Source: Flavobacterium franklandianum (GTDB lineage Bacteria; Bacteroidota; Bacteroidia; Flavobacteriales; Flavobacteriaceae). From it: a stretch of DNA of 64,000 nt. The position numbers were made by a program, and so were the translations under genes. Shown here piece by piece: positions 27,738-36,001 of the stretch (the first letter of the stretch is position 1; each line of letters opens with the position of its first letter). The stretch lies in NCBI RefSeq assembly GCF_007097365.1, contig NZ_VJZR01000015.1, positions 1-64,000 of the forward strand, read 5' to 3'. A model generated the notes under the pieces. It did not search any database and was not told the DNA's origin. It saw only the letters and a program-made list of their open reading frames with translations.

Positions 27738-28190
27738 TTATTTAATGTAGTTCATGGTTATTAGTAAGAGAACAACCAAGATTCCCACGAGTCCAGTTAT
27801 AAAAAAGTAATCGGCAATAGTTTCAAATTTAATTTCGCGGTCTATACTTTAGGTTTAATTCTTCGAAGATCTGCTTCGTTTTTTTTTGCCACAGATTGCT
27901 TCGCCTGTTCGCTATTGCTCGAGTCACAGATTAAAAATGATTTTTGAAAATCGGTGAATCTACGGCTGATATTTTATTAATGCCTCTGTGACTCTGCCCC
28001 GAGGTGGTTAAATAGAAATAAAAGAAAAAATACACGAGCATGTAAGCAAAATGGCTATAACTGAAGTAAACTCATCAATGATGTGTATTTCTATTTTGTT
28101 TGAAATATGTAATGAAGTAATAATAAAAAGACAAAATCCTAAAAGATTTGCCGATGTAGTTAAAATATGTGGAGAAGTATTGTTGACCAT
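27738..28190 (-). pseudogene. Small membrane protein gene split by a repeat insertion
   Basis: Two minus-strand reading frames look like halves of one protein. The 5' part (28190-28008, 60 residues, starting MVNNTSPHILTTSANLLGF) has two hydrophobic segments and ends ...FSFISI at a stop. The 3' part (27848-27738) has no start codon and reads SIDREIKFETIADYFF followed by a third hydrophobic segment and ends MNYIK. Joining them at the shared S-I gives about 94 residues with three membrane helices. The 160 bp between (27849-28007) is a dispersed palindromic repeat in several reading-frame-closing pieces. A -7 box (TACTTTTG, minus strand, 28195-28202) still precedes the ATG. The joined family is not named here. 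Confidence 0.55.
27849..28007. repeat. Dispersed palindromic repeat inserted in a gene
   Basis: Contains gccacagattgcttcgcctg (27881-27900), continuing to 27919 as ttcgctattgctcgagtca, and the end block gccccgaggtggtt (27996-28009). Related pieces occur at 1226-1345, 36790-36840 (complement), 40014-40050 and 40092-40124 (complement). Confidence 0.7.
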
Positions 28191-28306
28191 TTAACAAAAG
28201 TAAAATTTATTGAATCCATTTTTGGAAAGTTATTCTTGTGTTTTTGTTAAATATGACTCATACAAATCTACGTACTATTTTCTGTGTGCCAAATAATGAA
28301 ATTAGG

Positions 28307-28314
28307 TATCTTTG
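28307..28314 (+). promoter_or_regulatory. -7 box that decides the start of the PLP enzyme
   Basis: TATCTTTG (TAnnTTTG). An in-frame TTG at 28312 lies inside this box, so translation is more likely from the ATG at 28333, 18 nt after the box. Confidence 0.6.
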
Positions 28315-28332
28315 AATCAAATTCGCAATACA

Positions 28333-29817
28333 ATGACCACCAAAGAAATGCCAACTCAATTAGAACACTACTTCCAGCAATTTCGCAAGAATATTATAGG
28401 AATAGATCAGGAATTTGTTTCACCTTACGGAAAACAAAAAATTATTTATACGGATTGGACCGCGAGTGGTCGTTTGTATCGTCCTATTGAGGAAAAAATA
28501 ATCAACGAAATCGGTCCTTTTGTAGCCAATACACATACCGAAACTACGGTTTCAGGAACAGCAATGACCATAGCTTACTACAAAGCTAGGACAATTATAA
28601 AGCGGCATGTCAAGGCTAATGAAGATGATATTCTTATAAATGATGGAACCGGAATGACAGGTGTAGTCAATAAATTTCAACGTATTTTGGGTCTGAAAAT
28701 CCCTGAAAACCTGAAAGATTTTATCAACATTCCTACACATAAGAAGCCGGTAGTTTTTATTTCGCATATGGAACATCATTCGAACCAAACTTCTTGGTTG
28801 GAGACCATTGCCGATGTAGAGGTGATACCATCAACCGAGGATGGTTTATTCAGCCTTGAAAACCTTAAAATTTTATTGGAAAAATATAAAGACCGAAGTT
28901 TCAAAATAGCTTCTATTACTTCCTGTTCGAACGTTACTGGAATTAAAACTCCTTATTATGAAGTTGCCAAATTGATGCACCAAAACAACGGACTTTGTTT
29001 CGTTGATTTTGCATGTTCAGGTCCTTATGTCGAAATTAATATGCATCCAGAGGATTCGGAAAGTTTCTTGGATGCGATTTTCTTTTCACCACACAAATTT
29101 CTTGGAGGTCCAGGAACATCGGGGGTTTTGGTTTTTAATAAAAAATTATACCAAAATCTGATTCCTGATAATCCAGGCGGTGGAACCGTTTTTTGGACAA
29201 ATCCTTGGGGCGAACACAAATACATTGACAATATCGAAGATAGGGAAGATGGTGGAACGCCAGGTTTTTTGCAAGTCATCAAAACGGCTTTGACGCTCCA
29301 ATTAAAGGAAAAAATGGGAATTGAAAATATACTAATACGCGAAAATGAACTAGTAGGTTATATTTTTTCGAACCTAGGAAATATTCCAAATATCAAAATT
29401 TTAGCAGCGCAACATCAAGAAAGACTTGGAGTAATTTCGTTTTACATTGACGAATTGCATTTTAATTTGGGCGTAAAGATATTGAATGACAAATTCGGAA
29501 TTCAAACTCGTGGTGGTTGTAGTTGCGCGGGAACATACGGTCATTTTTTATTGCATGTAGATCAGGAAACTTCGCACCAGCTAATCGACGAAATTACCTT
29601 GGGGGATTTATTGAAAAAGCCAGGTTGGATAAGAATGTCCATTCATCCGACAACTACAAATGAAGAAATAGAGTTCGTTTGCGAAAGCATAAAATCATTG
29701 GCAAAGAATCATCTAGATTGGGCGAAAGACTATTTTTATGATAAAAACACCAATGAATTTATTCATAAAAAGGCAGAATCATTCGAGAAAAATTTGGTTG
29801 AAGAATGGTTTAAATAG
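28333..29817 (+). CDS. PLP-dependent class V aminotransferase / cysteine desulfurase-like
   Basis: 494 residues of fold-type I PLP enzyme, class V. Visible: THTETTVSGTAMT (substrate entry), ISHMEHHSNQTSW (PLP-stacking His region), VDFACSGPYVEI (Asp binding the pyridine N), FFSPHKFLGGPGTSGVL with the Schiff-base Lys in SPHKF, and a Cys-bearing loop GGCSCAGTYGH in the position of the desulfurase active-site cysteine. It is some 90 residues longer than SufS, with an extended C-terminal part. Desulfurase, selenocysteine lyase or another beta-lyase activity are all possible. It stands alone, not next to suf genes. The ATG at 28333 is preferred because the upstream TTG overlaps the promoter box. 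Confidence 0.8.
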   Translation: MTTKEMPTQLEHYFQQFRKNIIGIDQEFVSPYGKQKIIYTDWTASGRLYRPIEEKIINEIGPFVANTHTETTVSGTAMTIAYYKARTIIKRHVKANEDDILINDGTGMTGVVNKFQRILGLKIPENLKDFINIPTHKKPVVFISHMEHHSNQTSWLETIADVEVIPSTEDGLFSLENLKILLEKYKDRSFKIASITSCSNVTGIKTPYYEVAKLMHQNNGLCFVDFACSGPYVEINMHPEDSESFLDAIFFSPHKFLGGPGTSGVLVFNKKLYQNLIPDNPGGGTVFWTNPWGEHKYIDNIEDREDGGTPGFLQVIKTALTLQLKEKMGIENILIRENELVGYIFSNLGNIPNIKILAAQHQERLGVISFYIDELHFNLGVKILNDKFGIQTRGGCSCAGTYGHFLLHVDQETSHQLIDEITLGDLLKKPGWIRMSIHPTTTNEEIEFVCESIKSLAKNHLDWAKDYFYDKNTNEFIHKKAESFEKNLVEEWFK

Positions 29818-29841
29818 TTTTCTTTAATCAAATTTTATTTA

Positions 29842-29925
29842 CTGACCACTGACCACTGACCACTGATCTCTGACCACTGACCACTGACCACTGACCACTG
29901 ATCTCTGACCACTGACCACTGACTA
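29842..29925. repeat. Heptamer tandem repeat (ctgacca)n between convergent genes
   Basis: Exactly twelve 7-bp units: three ctgacca, ctgatct, four ctgacca, ctgatct, two ctgacca, ctgacta. It fills most of the gap between two convergent genes and ends immediately at the TAG stop (29926-29928) of the minus-strand acyltransferase gene. Confidence 0.93.
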
Positions 29926-30795
29926 CTATCTCCTATGTTTCCAACGATTATGAGTCCATAAATAATGTTCTGGAGCTTCATGAATTTGTTGTTCAACTAA
30001 TTTTAGAAATTTATCGGTAATCTCATAGTTTGGAACTGCTGATGCATTTTCTGAAAGAACTTCAAAACTGGCTTCATAATAACCACGTTTTACTTTTTTT
30101 ACTTTTAAAAAAACTATGAACATATTGTATTTTTTTGAAAGCATTTCTGCGCCAGTATGAACAGGAACTTCTATTCCCATAAATTTTTGCCAATGAAAAG
30201 CAGTTGATACTCTGGGAGATTGATCGCTTGCAAAACCGTAAAGAGCTAATTTTTTATTTTTATTATTTTCAATGATTAATGGAATAGTTTCTTTAGTAGT
30301 AATAAGAGTAGCTTTGAATCTGGATCTAATATTACGAACTAGTTTGTCAAAATAGGGGTTGCTTAATTTTTTGTAAATGGCAAAAGCACTAAATTTAACA
30401 TAAGTATTCATAGAAATTGCCCATTCATAGCTAGCATAATGTGCCATCATCATTGCAATACTTTTATTTTGCCCCTCAAGTTTTTGATATACTTCTAGAT
30501 TGGTAAATACAAAACGTTTGCTTATTTCATTTTTTGATATGGTCATAGTTTTGATCATTTCGAGAAACATATCGCATAGATGTTGAAATGATTTTTTTTC
30601 GATGATTAATCTTTCTTGATCTGACAGATGAGGCAATGCCAATGCTATATTTTTGCGAACAGTTTTTTTTCTGTAACCAATTATATAGTAAACTATTAAG
30701 TATATGAAATCGGAAAAAAGATATAATAATCTAAAAGGCAACATCGAGATGCACCATAAAAAAGGGTAAACTATAAGGTAAATAATGAAACGCAT
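29926..30795 (-). CDS. Lipid A biosynthesis acyltransferase (LpxL/HtrB-like)
   Basis: 289 residues, predicted inner-membrane acyltransferase adding a secondary acyl chain to lipid A. N-terminal hydrophobic helices (about 2-42) anchor it. The catalytic HX4(D/E) motif is in MMMAHYASYEWAIS (H-Y-A-S-Y-E), followed by AIYKKLSNPYFDKLVRNIR, the LALYGFASDQSPR segment, a GAEMLSKKYN block and the C-terminal YLWTHNRWKHRR, all typical. A TATATTTG box (minus strand, 30813-30820) lies 18 nt before the ATG. The convergent neighbour is separated only by the heptamer repeat. Confidence 0.88.
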   Translation of the reverse strand: MRFIIYLIVYPFLWCISMLPFRLLYLFSDFIYLIVYYIIGYRKKTVRKNIALALPHLSDQERLIIEKKSFQHLCDMFLEMIKTMTISKNEISKRFVFTNLEVYQKLEGQNKSIAMMMAHYASYEWAISMNTYVKFSAFAIYKKLSNPYFDKLVRNIRSRFKATLITTKETIPLIIENNKNKKLALYGFASDQSPRVSTAFHWQKFMGIEVPVHTGAEMLSKKYNMFIVFLKVKKVKRGYYEASFEVLSENASAVPNYEITDKFLKLVEQQIHEAPEHYLWTHNRWKHRR

Positions 30796-30920
30796 TAACT
30801 AAATATTTTCAACAAATATAATTTAAATAAATCGTTCGGTGATTAGTTTAGAACTCTTGATGCGTTTTATAACCATAAATATTAATTAGATTTACATTTT
30901 TAATAAAATCCAAATTATTT

Positions 30921-31553
30921 ATGAGTACAATTTTTATTATTGCCGTAACTGTTTTATTCAGTTATAAAGGATTTAATGATCTACTATTTTTTCGAAAATA
31001 TGAATTCCATGTAGGTAGTATTCGAGCTGGTGAACAAATCCGAATGATTTCTTCAGGTTTTTTACATGCTGATTTGGGGCATTTATTTTTCAATATGTTC
31101 ACACTTTATATGTTTGCGCCTGTTGTGATAAACTATTTTGGGGAGGCTTCTTTTTTCTTAATTTATATGATTAGCCTTGTTTTTGGTAGTTTATTGACAT
31201 TGTTAATGCACAAAAATGATTATAATTATAGAGCCATTGGAGCATCAGGGGCGGTAACTGGAATTATTTATTCGGCGATTTTATTGCAACCTGATATGAT
31301 GTTGGGGTTGTTTTATGTAATTCCCATTCCAGCTTATCTTTTTGGCATTGGTTATTTATTGTATTCTATTTATGGAATGAAAGCCAAGAACGACAACATT
31401 GGTCATACGGCTCATTTTGGAGGTGCAATTGGAGGGTATTTGATAACAATAATAAAACAACCCGCAATGCTTACTGATAATACTTTTATGGTGTTGCTTT
31501 TGGCAATTCCAATTGTAATCCTTTTTATTATGTCTAAATTGGGGAAACTATAA
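30921..31553 (+). CDS. Rhomboid family intramembrane serine protease
   Basis: 210 residues with about six membrane helices. The catalytic dyad is visible: Ser 109 in AIGASGAVTG and His 165 in HTAHFGGAIGG; GHLFFNMFTLY supplies the conserved HxxxN (Asn 58). The minimal six-helix form without a cytoplasmic extra domain is common in Bacteroidota. Substrates are unknown. It lies 50 bp upstream of the SIMPL-domain gene and is probably co-transcribed with it. Confidence 0.9.
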   Translation: MSTIFIIAVTVLFSYKGFNDLLFFRKYEFHVGSIRAGEQIRMISSGFLHADLGHLFFNMFTLYMFAPVVINYFGEASFFLIYMISLVFGSLLTLLMHKNDYNYRAIGASGAVTGIIYSAILLQPDMMLGLFYVIPIPAYLFGIGYLLYSIYGMKAKNDNIGHTAHFGGAIGGYLITIIKQPAMLTDNTFMVLLLAIPIVILFIMSKLGKL

Positions 31554-31603
31554 TTGGCACAAGATTTGACTACTGATTTTTAAACATATAAAATTTTTAT
31601 AAA

Positions 31604-32296
31604 ATGAAAAAAGTAATTTTAATTCTTGCCTTAGTAATTATGGCAAATTCGTATGCACAAGATCACAAGCAAGTTCCAATGATTAATGTATCGGGCGAGG
31701 GCAAAGTAAAGGTAGCCCCCGACCAAGCGTTAATTTCAATTTCGATTGAAACTAAAGGAACAAAAGCGGAAGACGTGAAACGGGAAAATGACAAAAAGAT
31801 GGATGCTATATTAAAATTCATCAAAAAGTCGAATATTGCTCCAGACGATTTCCAAACGCAACGCATTTCTTTGAATCCAAATTATGATTATGAGAAAAAG
31901 AAATACAATTATATAGCCACTCAAACCGTTCAAATTCTATTGAAAGATTTGTTTAAATATGATACGCTAATGGAGGGTTTAGTGAATGAAGGAATCAACA
32001 GAATTGATAATGTAGAATTCAAATCTTCTAAAATGCTACCACTGCAATCCGATGCTCGAAAATTAGCCATAAAAGATGCAAAATCAAAAGCCGAAGATTT
32101 TGTTTCCGTTTTAGGACAAAAAGTAGGTAAAGCGATAGTGATATCCGATAATTCACAATCTTATATTCCACAGCCTAGGATGTACGCAATGAAGTCTATG
32201 TCGATGGATAAAGTAGAATCAGCTCCAAGAGAAACTTTGGCCATTGGCGAAATAGAAATTATTGCAAATGTTAGTGTAAGTTTTATTTTGGAATAG
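31604..32296 (+). CDS. SIMPL-domain (DUF541) periplasmic protein
   Basis: 230 residues with a signal peptide (about 1-18, ending ANSYAQ). The SIMPL/DUF541 fold is recognised from INVSGEGKVKVAPDQALISI near the N-terminus, DDFQTQRISLNPNYDYEKKK, the FKYDTLMEGLVNEGINRID block, ARKLAIKDAKSKAEDFVSVLG and the closing ANVSVSFILE. Family members form cages or act in the envelope, with no agreed biochemical role. Followed by a strong terminator; second gene of the pair with rhomboid. Confidence 0.88.
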   Translation: MKKVILILALVIMANSYAQDHKQVPMINVSGEGKVKVAPDQALISISIETKGTKAEDVKRENDKKMDAILKFIKKSNIAPDDFQTQRISLNPNYDYEKKKYNYIATQTVQILLKDLFKYDTLMEGLVNEGINRIDNVEFKSSKMLPLQSDARKLAIKDAKSKAEDFVSVLGQKVGKAIVISDNSQSYIPQPRMYAMKSMSMDKVESAPRETLAIGEIEIIANVSVSFILE

Positions 32297-32317
32297 ATTT
32301 TAGACCGTTTGAAAATT

Positions 32318-32349
32318 AAAAAGTCCTGAAAATTTTCAGGACTTTTTTT
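32318..32349 (+). terminator. Hairpin terminator after SIMPL gene
   Basis: Stem aaaaagtcctgaaaa pairs with ttttcaggacttttt, followed by further T residues. Confidence 0.88.
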
Positions 32350-32467
32350 GTGTCAATTATTTTGTGTCGACAAGTTTTATAATTTACGGTTGCTAAAGAC
32401 AGATTTATTAAAAAAAATCAGATTATTTTCAATGATCCTTGAGAGGAAGGAAACCTTGTATAAAAAT

Positions 32468-32513
32468 AAAAACACATTTTTAATGAAGAAGGCTTCTTAA
32501 AAATGTGTTTTTT
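32468..32513. terminator. Hairpin between SIMPL gene and tRNA-Tyr
   Basis: aacacatttttaa (32471-32483) pairs with ttaaaaatgtgtt (32497-32509), flanked by A and T runs, so it can stop the minus-strand tRNA transcript and any read-through on the plus strand. Confidence 0.75.
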
Positions 32514-32522
32514 TTATTATAG

Positions 32523-32603
32523 TGGGGAGAGCAGGATTCGAACCTGCGAAGTTCACACAGCAGATTTACAGTCTGCCCTCGTTGGCCGCTTGAGTATCTC
32601 CCC
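32523..32603 (-). tRNA. tRNA-Tyr (anticodon GTA)
   Basis: Read on the minus strand: acceptor GGGGAGA pairs with TCTCCCC plus discriminator A; the anticodon loop reads CTGTAAA with GTA; the T arm is GCAGGTTCGAATCCTGC. The long variable arm (total 81 nt) fits tRNA-Tyr. The CCA end is not encoded. Confidence 0.96.
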
Positions 32604-32633
32604 AAATCCACAACTATTTGTGGTAAGCGCTTG

Positions 32634-32663
32634 CAAATATAACAACAGTTTTTAGGTTTCCAA
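32634..32663 (-). promoter_or_regulatory. Promoter of tRNA-Tyr
   Basis: Minus strand: TTG (plus CAA at 32661-32663), 19-nt spacer, TATATTTG (plus 32634-32641). This is a full match to the Bacteroidota -33/-7 pattern, about 30 nt before the tRNA. Confidence 0.75.
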
Positions 32664-32720
32664 ATATTATTTGAACTAAATTTTTCATTAGTTTTTAATG
32701 TGTTGGTATTGAATTAAATA

Positions 32721-32746
32721 AAAAAATCTCCACGAGGGAGATTTTT
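32721..32746 (-). terminator. Terminator of the TlpA-like gene
   Basis: aaaaaatctcc and gggagatttttt form a stem around acga, ending in a T run on the minus strand, 22 bp after the TlpA-like frame. Confidence 0.8.
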
Positions 32747-32767
32747 TCATTTGTATAAATGTAGAAA

Positions 32768-33934
32768 TTATTTAGACAGAAGTGCTGCTATTTTCGCTTT
32801 AAGTTCTTCACCTCTTAAATCTTTTGCAACAACTTTTCCTGAAGCATCAAGTATAAAAGTGGCAGGTATAGACTGAACTTCATATTGAATTGCAATGGGC
32901 TCTTCCCAAAATTTAAGATTCGAAACATGAGTCCAAGTCAATTTATCTTTTGCAATAGCTTCTTTCCATTTTGTAGCATCTTTATCTAAAGATATCCCAA
33001 CGATATTTAATCCTTTTGAATGAAACTCTTTGTATAAAGCTACCATATTTGGATTTTCAGCCCTGCAAGGACCACACCAAGAGGCCCAAAAATCGACAAT
33101 TGTTACTTTTCCTAAGCTTTCTTTCAGACTAACAGTTTTTCCTTCAGGATTTGGTGCTGAAAAATCAGACCTTCATTTACTGTTTGCCGGTGCTTGAGCT
33201 GCTGGTGTTGCACTAGCTCCAACTGAGGGTGATTTTGCTTCTTTAATTTTTAACTCAATCGCTTTACCTGGTTTTGATGTTTTTAAAGATTCGTCTAGAC
33301 TTGAATAGATTTTTTCAACTTTTTTGACATCAATTGTTGGGTCATTCGACATTCCTTGTAAAATTAATACACTGATGAATGATTTAGAATGAGTTTCTGC
33401 ATAATCATTATATTTCTTTTTAGATTCAGTATTCACTCCTTCTTGAAGCGTACTATATTCCTTCATTAATTTATTGATGGTAGCAGTATCATTAGTTTGT
33501 TGGGCTTGAGTCATTATTGGGGTGTTTTTCTTTTGAAAATCCATTACCCCTTTTTGAACTGCAATAAGTTCTTCATTGAATTTTACAAATTCATCATTAT
33601 TGTATGTCCCTGAAACTTTAGATTTATTGATACTATCTTTATTAATAACGATTGTTATATCTCCATTTTCTAATATAAATGGAAATTTTCCTTGTACTCC
33701 CTCAACTTGCAACAAATGGAAAGCAGGCTCTGTTGCTTTTCCTGTTATTTCAAATTTTCCGTTTTCTACTTTTACGGTATCAATTGGAATTAATCCCCCA
33801 ACTGCATCTTGGACTTCCAAAATTATAGTTTTTCCGTTTTCAATTCCTGTTGCAGTTCCTGATATGGTGTACTTGGTTTTGCTACAAGAAATTAAAAATA
33901 CTGTAGCCGATAATAATAAAATTATTTTTTTCAT
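32768..33934 (-). pseudogene. TlpA-like thiol-disulfide oxidoreductase with in-frame stop
   Basis: One frame runs 33934-32768 (389 codons) with a single TGA at 33175-33173. Before it: lipoprotein signal (lipobox LISC, Cys 17), DUF4369-like beta domain (about 20-110), helical part and a Ser/Ala/Pro linker ending APANSK. After it: a complete thioredoxin-fold TlpA domain, DFSAPNPEG, VTIVDFWASWCGPCRAENPN with the redox CGPC, VGISLDKD, cis-Pro in SIPATFIL. The first ATG after the stop lies beyond CGPC, so re-initiation would give an inactive fragment. In the +1 frame the 20 nt around the stop read VNEGL, which suggests a small indel pair rather than a simple point mutation. Recent decay or a sequence error are both possible. 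A TACTTTTG box at 33963-33970 (minus) precedes the start. Confidence 0.8.
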
Positions 33935-33962
33935 TATGTTTTAGTTAATTGATTTAAGTCTG

Positions 33963-33970
33963 CAAAAGTA
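33963..33970 (-). promoter_or_regulatory. -7 box for TlpA-like gene
   Basis: Minus strand TACTTTTG followed by C, matching TAnnTTTG, 29 nt before the ATG. Confidence 0.5.
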
Positions 33971-34124
33971 TTTAAATAATTAAAATATCTGTAATTTTAT
34001 GACTTAAATTTTTGTTATAATTAATGTGGGATTAATTATTTAGTAAAAAATGTTCATAGATAGAGCATAAATAGATTTATCCATAAATTAAATGCAGAGG
34101 GAATAGAAATAAAAATGAATTAGA

Positions 34125-34364
34125 TTAGTTCAAGATTGAACTATTTTTTGATTCACATTCTTGAATATTGTATTCAGCGTGATCAATTTCATTTATGGTA
34201 ATTTTAATGTCCAAATTTACAGTTCTAAGTTCTTTATGTAAACTGGCACTCGATTCATTCAATTTGAGCTTCTCGTTTATTTCATCTCTTTGTTTTTCGA
34301 GTATTTCTAAAACGTCTTTTGCTTTTTGCCGTTGCGATTTATATAAGGTACAAGGATCTTTCAT
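34125..34364 (-). CDS. Small coiled-coil protein, function unknown
   Basis: 79 residues, almost entirely charged helix: ILEKQRDEINEKLKLNESSA and VNLDIKITINEIDHAEYNI show heptad spacing, consistent with a short antiparallel coiled coil. No signal or membrane segment. Two cysteines near the ends (CTLY, ECES). Not recognised; single-gene unit with about 190 bp of featureless DNA upstream. Could be a spurious frame, but the composition is protein-like. Confidence 0.55.
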   Translation of the reverse strand: MKDPCTLYKSQRQKAKDVLEILEKQRDEINEKLKLNESSASLHKELRTVNLDIKITINEIDHAEYNIQECESKNSSILN

Positions 34365-34455
34365 AATTACAATATCTTTATATTTTTTGGATTGCTAACT
34401 TACTTAAAATAAATATCCTACCCAATTCTAATGTTAAATTTTCGACAGAAAACAC

Positions 34456-34483
34456 AAAAACACCCCTAAAAGGAGTGTTTTTT
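34456..34483 (-). terminator. Hairpin terminator after J/KTSC gene
   Basis: aaaaacacccct pairs with aggagtgttttt (one mismatch), T-rich on the minus strand, 20 bp after the stop. Confidence 0.65.
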
Positions 34484-34503
34484 GTTAAATCTAATTATAA
34501 AAA

Positions 34504-34944
34504 CTAATCTTGGTTAAGTGTTTTTCTCCAAGTAAATGCATTTAAAATGTGTCTTTTTGCAAATCTTCCAGGTGAATCGGCGTTTACCATTTTTACATAA
34601 GTAGCTTTTGGCACACTAATGTACTCATAAACACTACCATTAGAGAAATTAATAATCAACCGCCCTTCAACAAATTTGTAATCTGTAATGGTCGATGTTG
34701 AGATAGTCTCTGTGTATTCTGGTAAGTTTGATTTGGTAGTTTCAGGATTGATACTGACCAAAAAGTGGTAGGCTTCAATAATTTTTTTACTGTTTTCTTC
34801 GGCAGCTTTCAAACCCTCATCATCACCTTGAAATTTATCTGGATGTGCATCTTTCATCGCATTGCGATATATGGTTTTCAAATCTTTTAATTCTACAGTT
34901 TTTTCTACATTTAGTAGCTTTCGGTATTCAACTATTTTTTTCAT
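34504..34944 (-). CDS. J-domain protein fused to a KTSC domain
   Basis: 146 residues. Residues 1-70 form a J domain with the essential HPD (KDAHPDKFQGDDEG) and the helix LKTIYRNAM, so it should stimulate an Hsp70 ATPase. Residues about 85-143 match the KTSC domain: EGRLIINFSNGSVYEYISVP, then the conserved SPGRFAKRHI. KTSC is named after a lysyl-tRNA-synthetase C-terminal extension and is thought to bind nucleic acid or protein. The fusion suggests a client- or ribosome-targeted co-chaperone; that is inference. A TACCTTTGC box (minus, 35013-35020) lies about 70 nt upstream. Confidence 0.85.
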   Translation of the reverse strand: MKKIVEYRKLLNVEKTVELKDLKTIYRNAMKDAHPDKFQGDDEGLKAAEENSKKIIEAYHFLVSINPETTKSNLPEYTETISTSTITDYKFVEGRLIINFSNGSVYEYISVPKATYVKMVNADSPGRFAKRHILNAFTWRKTLNQD

Positions 34945-35117
34945 AAAAGGGTAACTTGTTGTCTTTTAATGTGAAACCAATACAATAAAGGTTCAAAATC
35001 GACAATTTTTTGCAAAGGTACACTTTTTTTTAAGTTTTCAATTTTTGACTTAAAAAAAAACAGTAATTAGAATTTTTCGGGATGATTTTAGAAGCCTAAA
35101 ACAGTTAAAACAAAAAA

Positions 35118-35366
35118 CTATTGTTGTGGTTTATTATTGGCTTTATCGAAGTTCTTAGACTTTTTTGGATACTTGTTGTAGTTGATGTCGCTTGGATTTT
35201 CAATAACTGATTTAATGGTAATCAAGTCGCCAAGTTTGTGATTGGCCACCGCCATTTTATAATCCAATAAATATTCGCCACAAAAAAAGTTATTGTTTTC
35301 GTCTTGTTCCATTATTCCGGTATAAACTCCTTTTTGCATCATTTTTTCTTCTGAAGACTTGGTCAT
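35118..35366 (-). CDS. Conserved-looking small protein, unknown function
   Basis: 82 residues. GVYTGIMEQDENNNFFCGEYLLDYKMAV looks like a small beta domain (quoted in pieces: GVYTGIMEQD and FFCGEYLLDY), followed by a basic, disordered tail rich in N and K. The ATG at 35366 is chosen over a TTG two codons upstream. A TAACTTTGC box (minus, 35398-35405) sits 32 nt before the ATG and is back to back with the promoter of the divergent operon. Not recognised. Confidence 0.6.
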   Translation of the reverse strand: MTKSSEEKMMQKGVYTGIMEQDENNNFFCGEYLLDYKMAVANHKLGDLITIKSVIENPSDINYNKYPKKSKNFDKANNKPQQ

Positions 35367-35422
35367 AATCAATATGTTTTAATGAAATTCTTGGTTGCAA
35401 AGTTAATCAATTAATGTTTGTC

Positions 35423-35454
35423 TTGCATAGTTTTGCACATTCTGATTATCTTTG
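35423..35454 (+). promoter_or_regulatory. Promoter of the 35.5-36.8 kb operon, leaderless type
   Basis: TTG at 35423-35425, a 21-nt spacer, TATCTTTG at 35447-35454. The ATG at 35459 follows after 4 nt, so the first gene would be translated from a leaderless mRNA. Confidence 0.6.
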
Positions 35455-35458
35455 CCCA

Positions 35459-36001
35459 ATGGAGCAACTATTTCGACCATGTCCTAATTCTTTTAAAAAC
35501 ACCTTTTGTGTTTTCCAAGAAGTGCTTCCTATCCAAATTGAAAATTTGAAACTGCAATACGACAGTAAATCGGGTAGTAAATATTTTTATACCAAAGAAG
35601 GAATGTTTCGATGGTCAAATCATTGGGGAAGATTGGCTAATAGCAAATGGAGATTGGAGCCGATGGAACCCGAAACAGATTCTAAATTTAAAATTGGTTA
35701 TGCTGCCTGGAACGAATTTTATCCCGACAATGCCGATGAAGAATTGTATTATTTAGAAGCGAATTACAGCAAAAACACGGTCAATTACCAACACAAAAAT
35801 AATCCGAATTACAATTATAAAGCCATACTCAGAACTAGTTTTGAGACAACCAAAAAAATCAAGCAAATCCGGAATTTATTGACATTAACGTCTTGGGCAA
35901 AATACTTTGAATATGACGATTTAGTCGACTTGAGAAAAGAAATAATAGAACAATTGATTTACACCAATAAAACCTTGGACGAAATAAAAAGAGAACTATA
36001 A
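35459..36001 (+). CDS. Conserved flavobacterial protein, unknown function
   Basis: 180 residues, soluble, rich in aromatic residues: MFRWSNHWGRLANSKWRLEP, GYAAWNEFYPDN and LEANYSKNTVNYQH. The C-terminal 50 residues are helical (LVDLRKEIIEQLIYTNKTLD). The start at 35459 is placed just after the -7 box; the longer frame from 35414 would begin upstream of the promoter. First gene of a tight four-gene set; its TAA overlaps the ATG of the next by one base. No recognised family. Confidence 0.75.
   Translation: MEQLFRPCPNSFKNTFCVFQEVLPIQIENLKLQYDSKSGSKYFYTKEGMFRWSNHWGRLANSKWRLEPMEPETDSKFKIGYAAWNEFYPDNADEELYYLEANYSKNTVNYQHKNNPNYNYKAILRTSFETTKKIKQIRNLLTLTSWAKYFEYDDLVDLRKEIIEQLIYTNKTLDEIKREL

Noticed and set aside
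29842-29925. Short direct repeats resembling a CRISPR or origin iteron array
   Set aside because: Units are 7 bp, contiguous, without spacers; no replication gene adjoins.
33173-33175. TGA as selenocysteine or programmed read-through in the TlpA-like gene
   Set aside because: No SECIS-like hairpin seen and the position is in a linker, not at the redox Cys pair; mutation or sequencing error is simpler.
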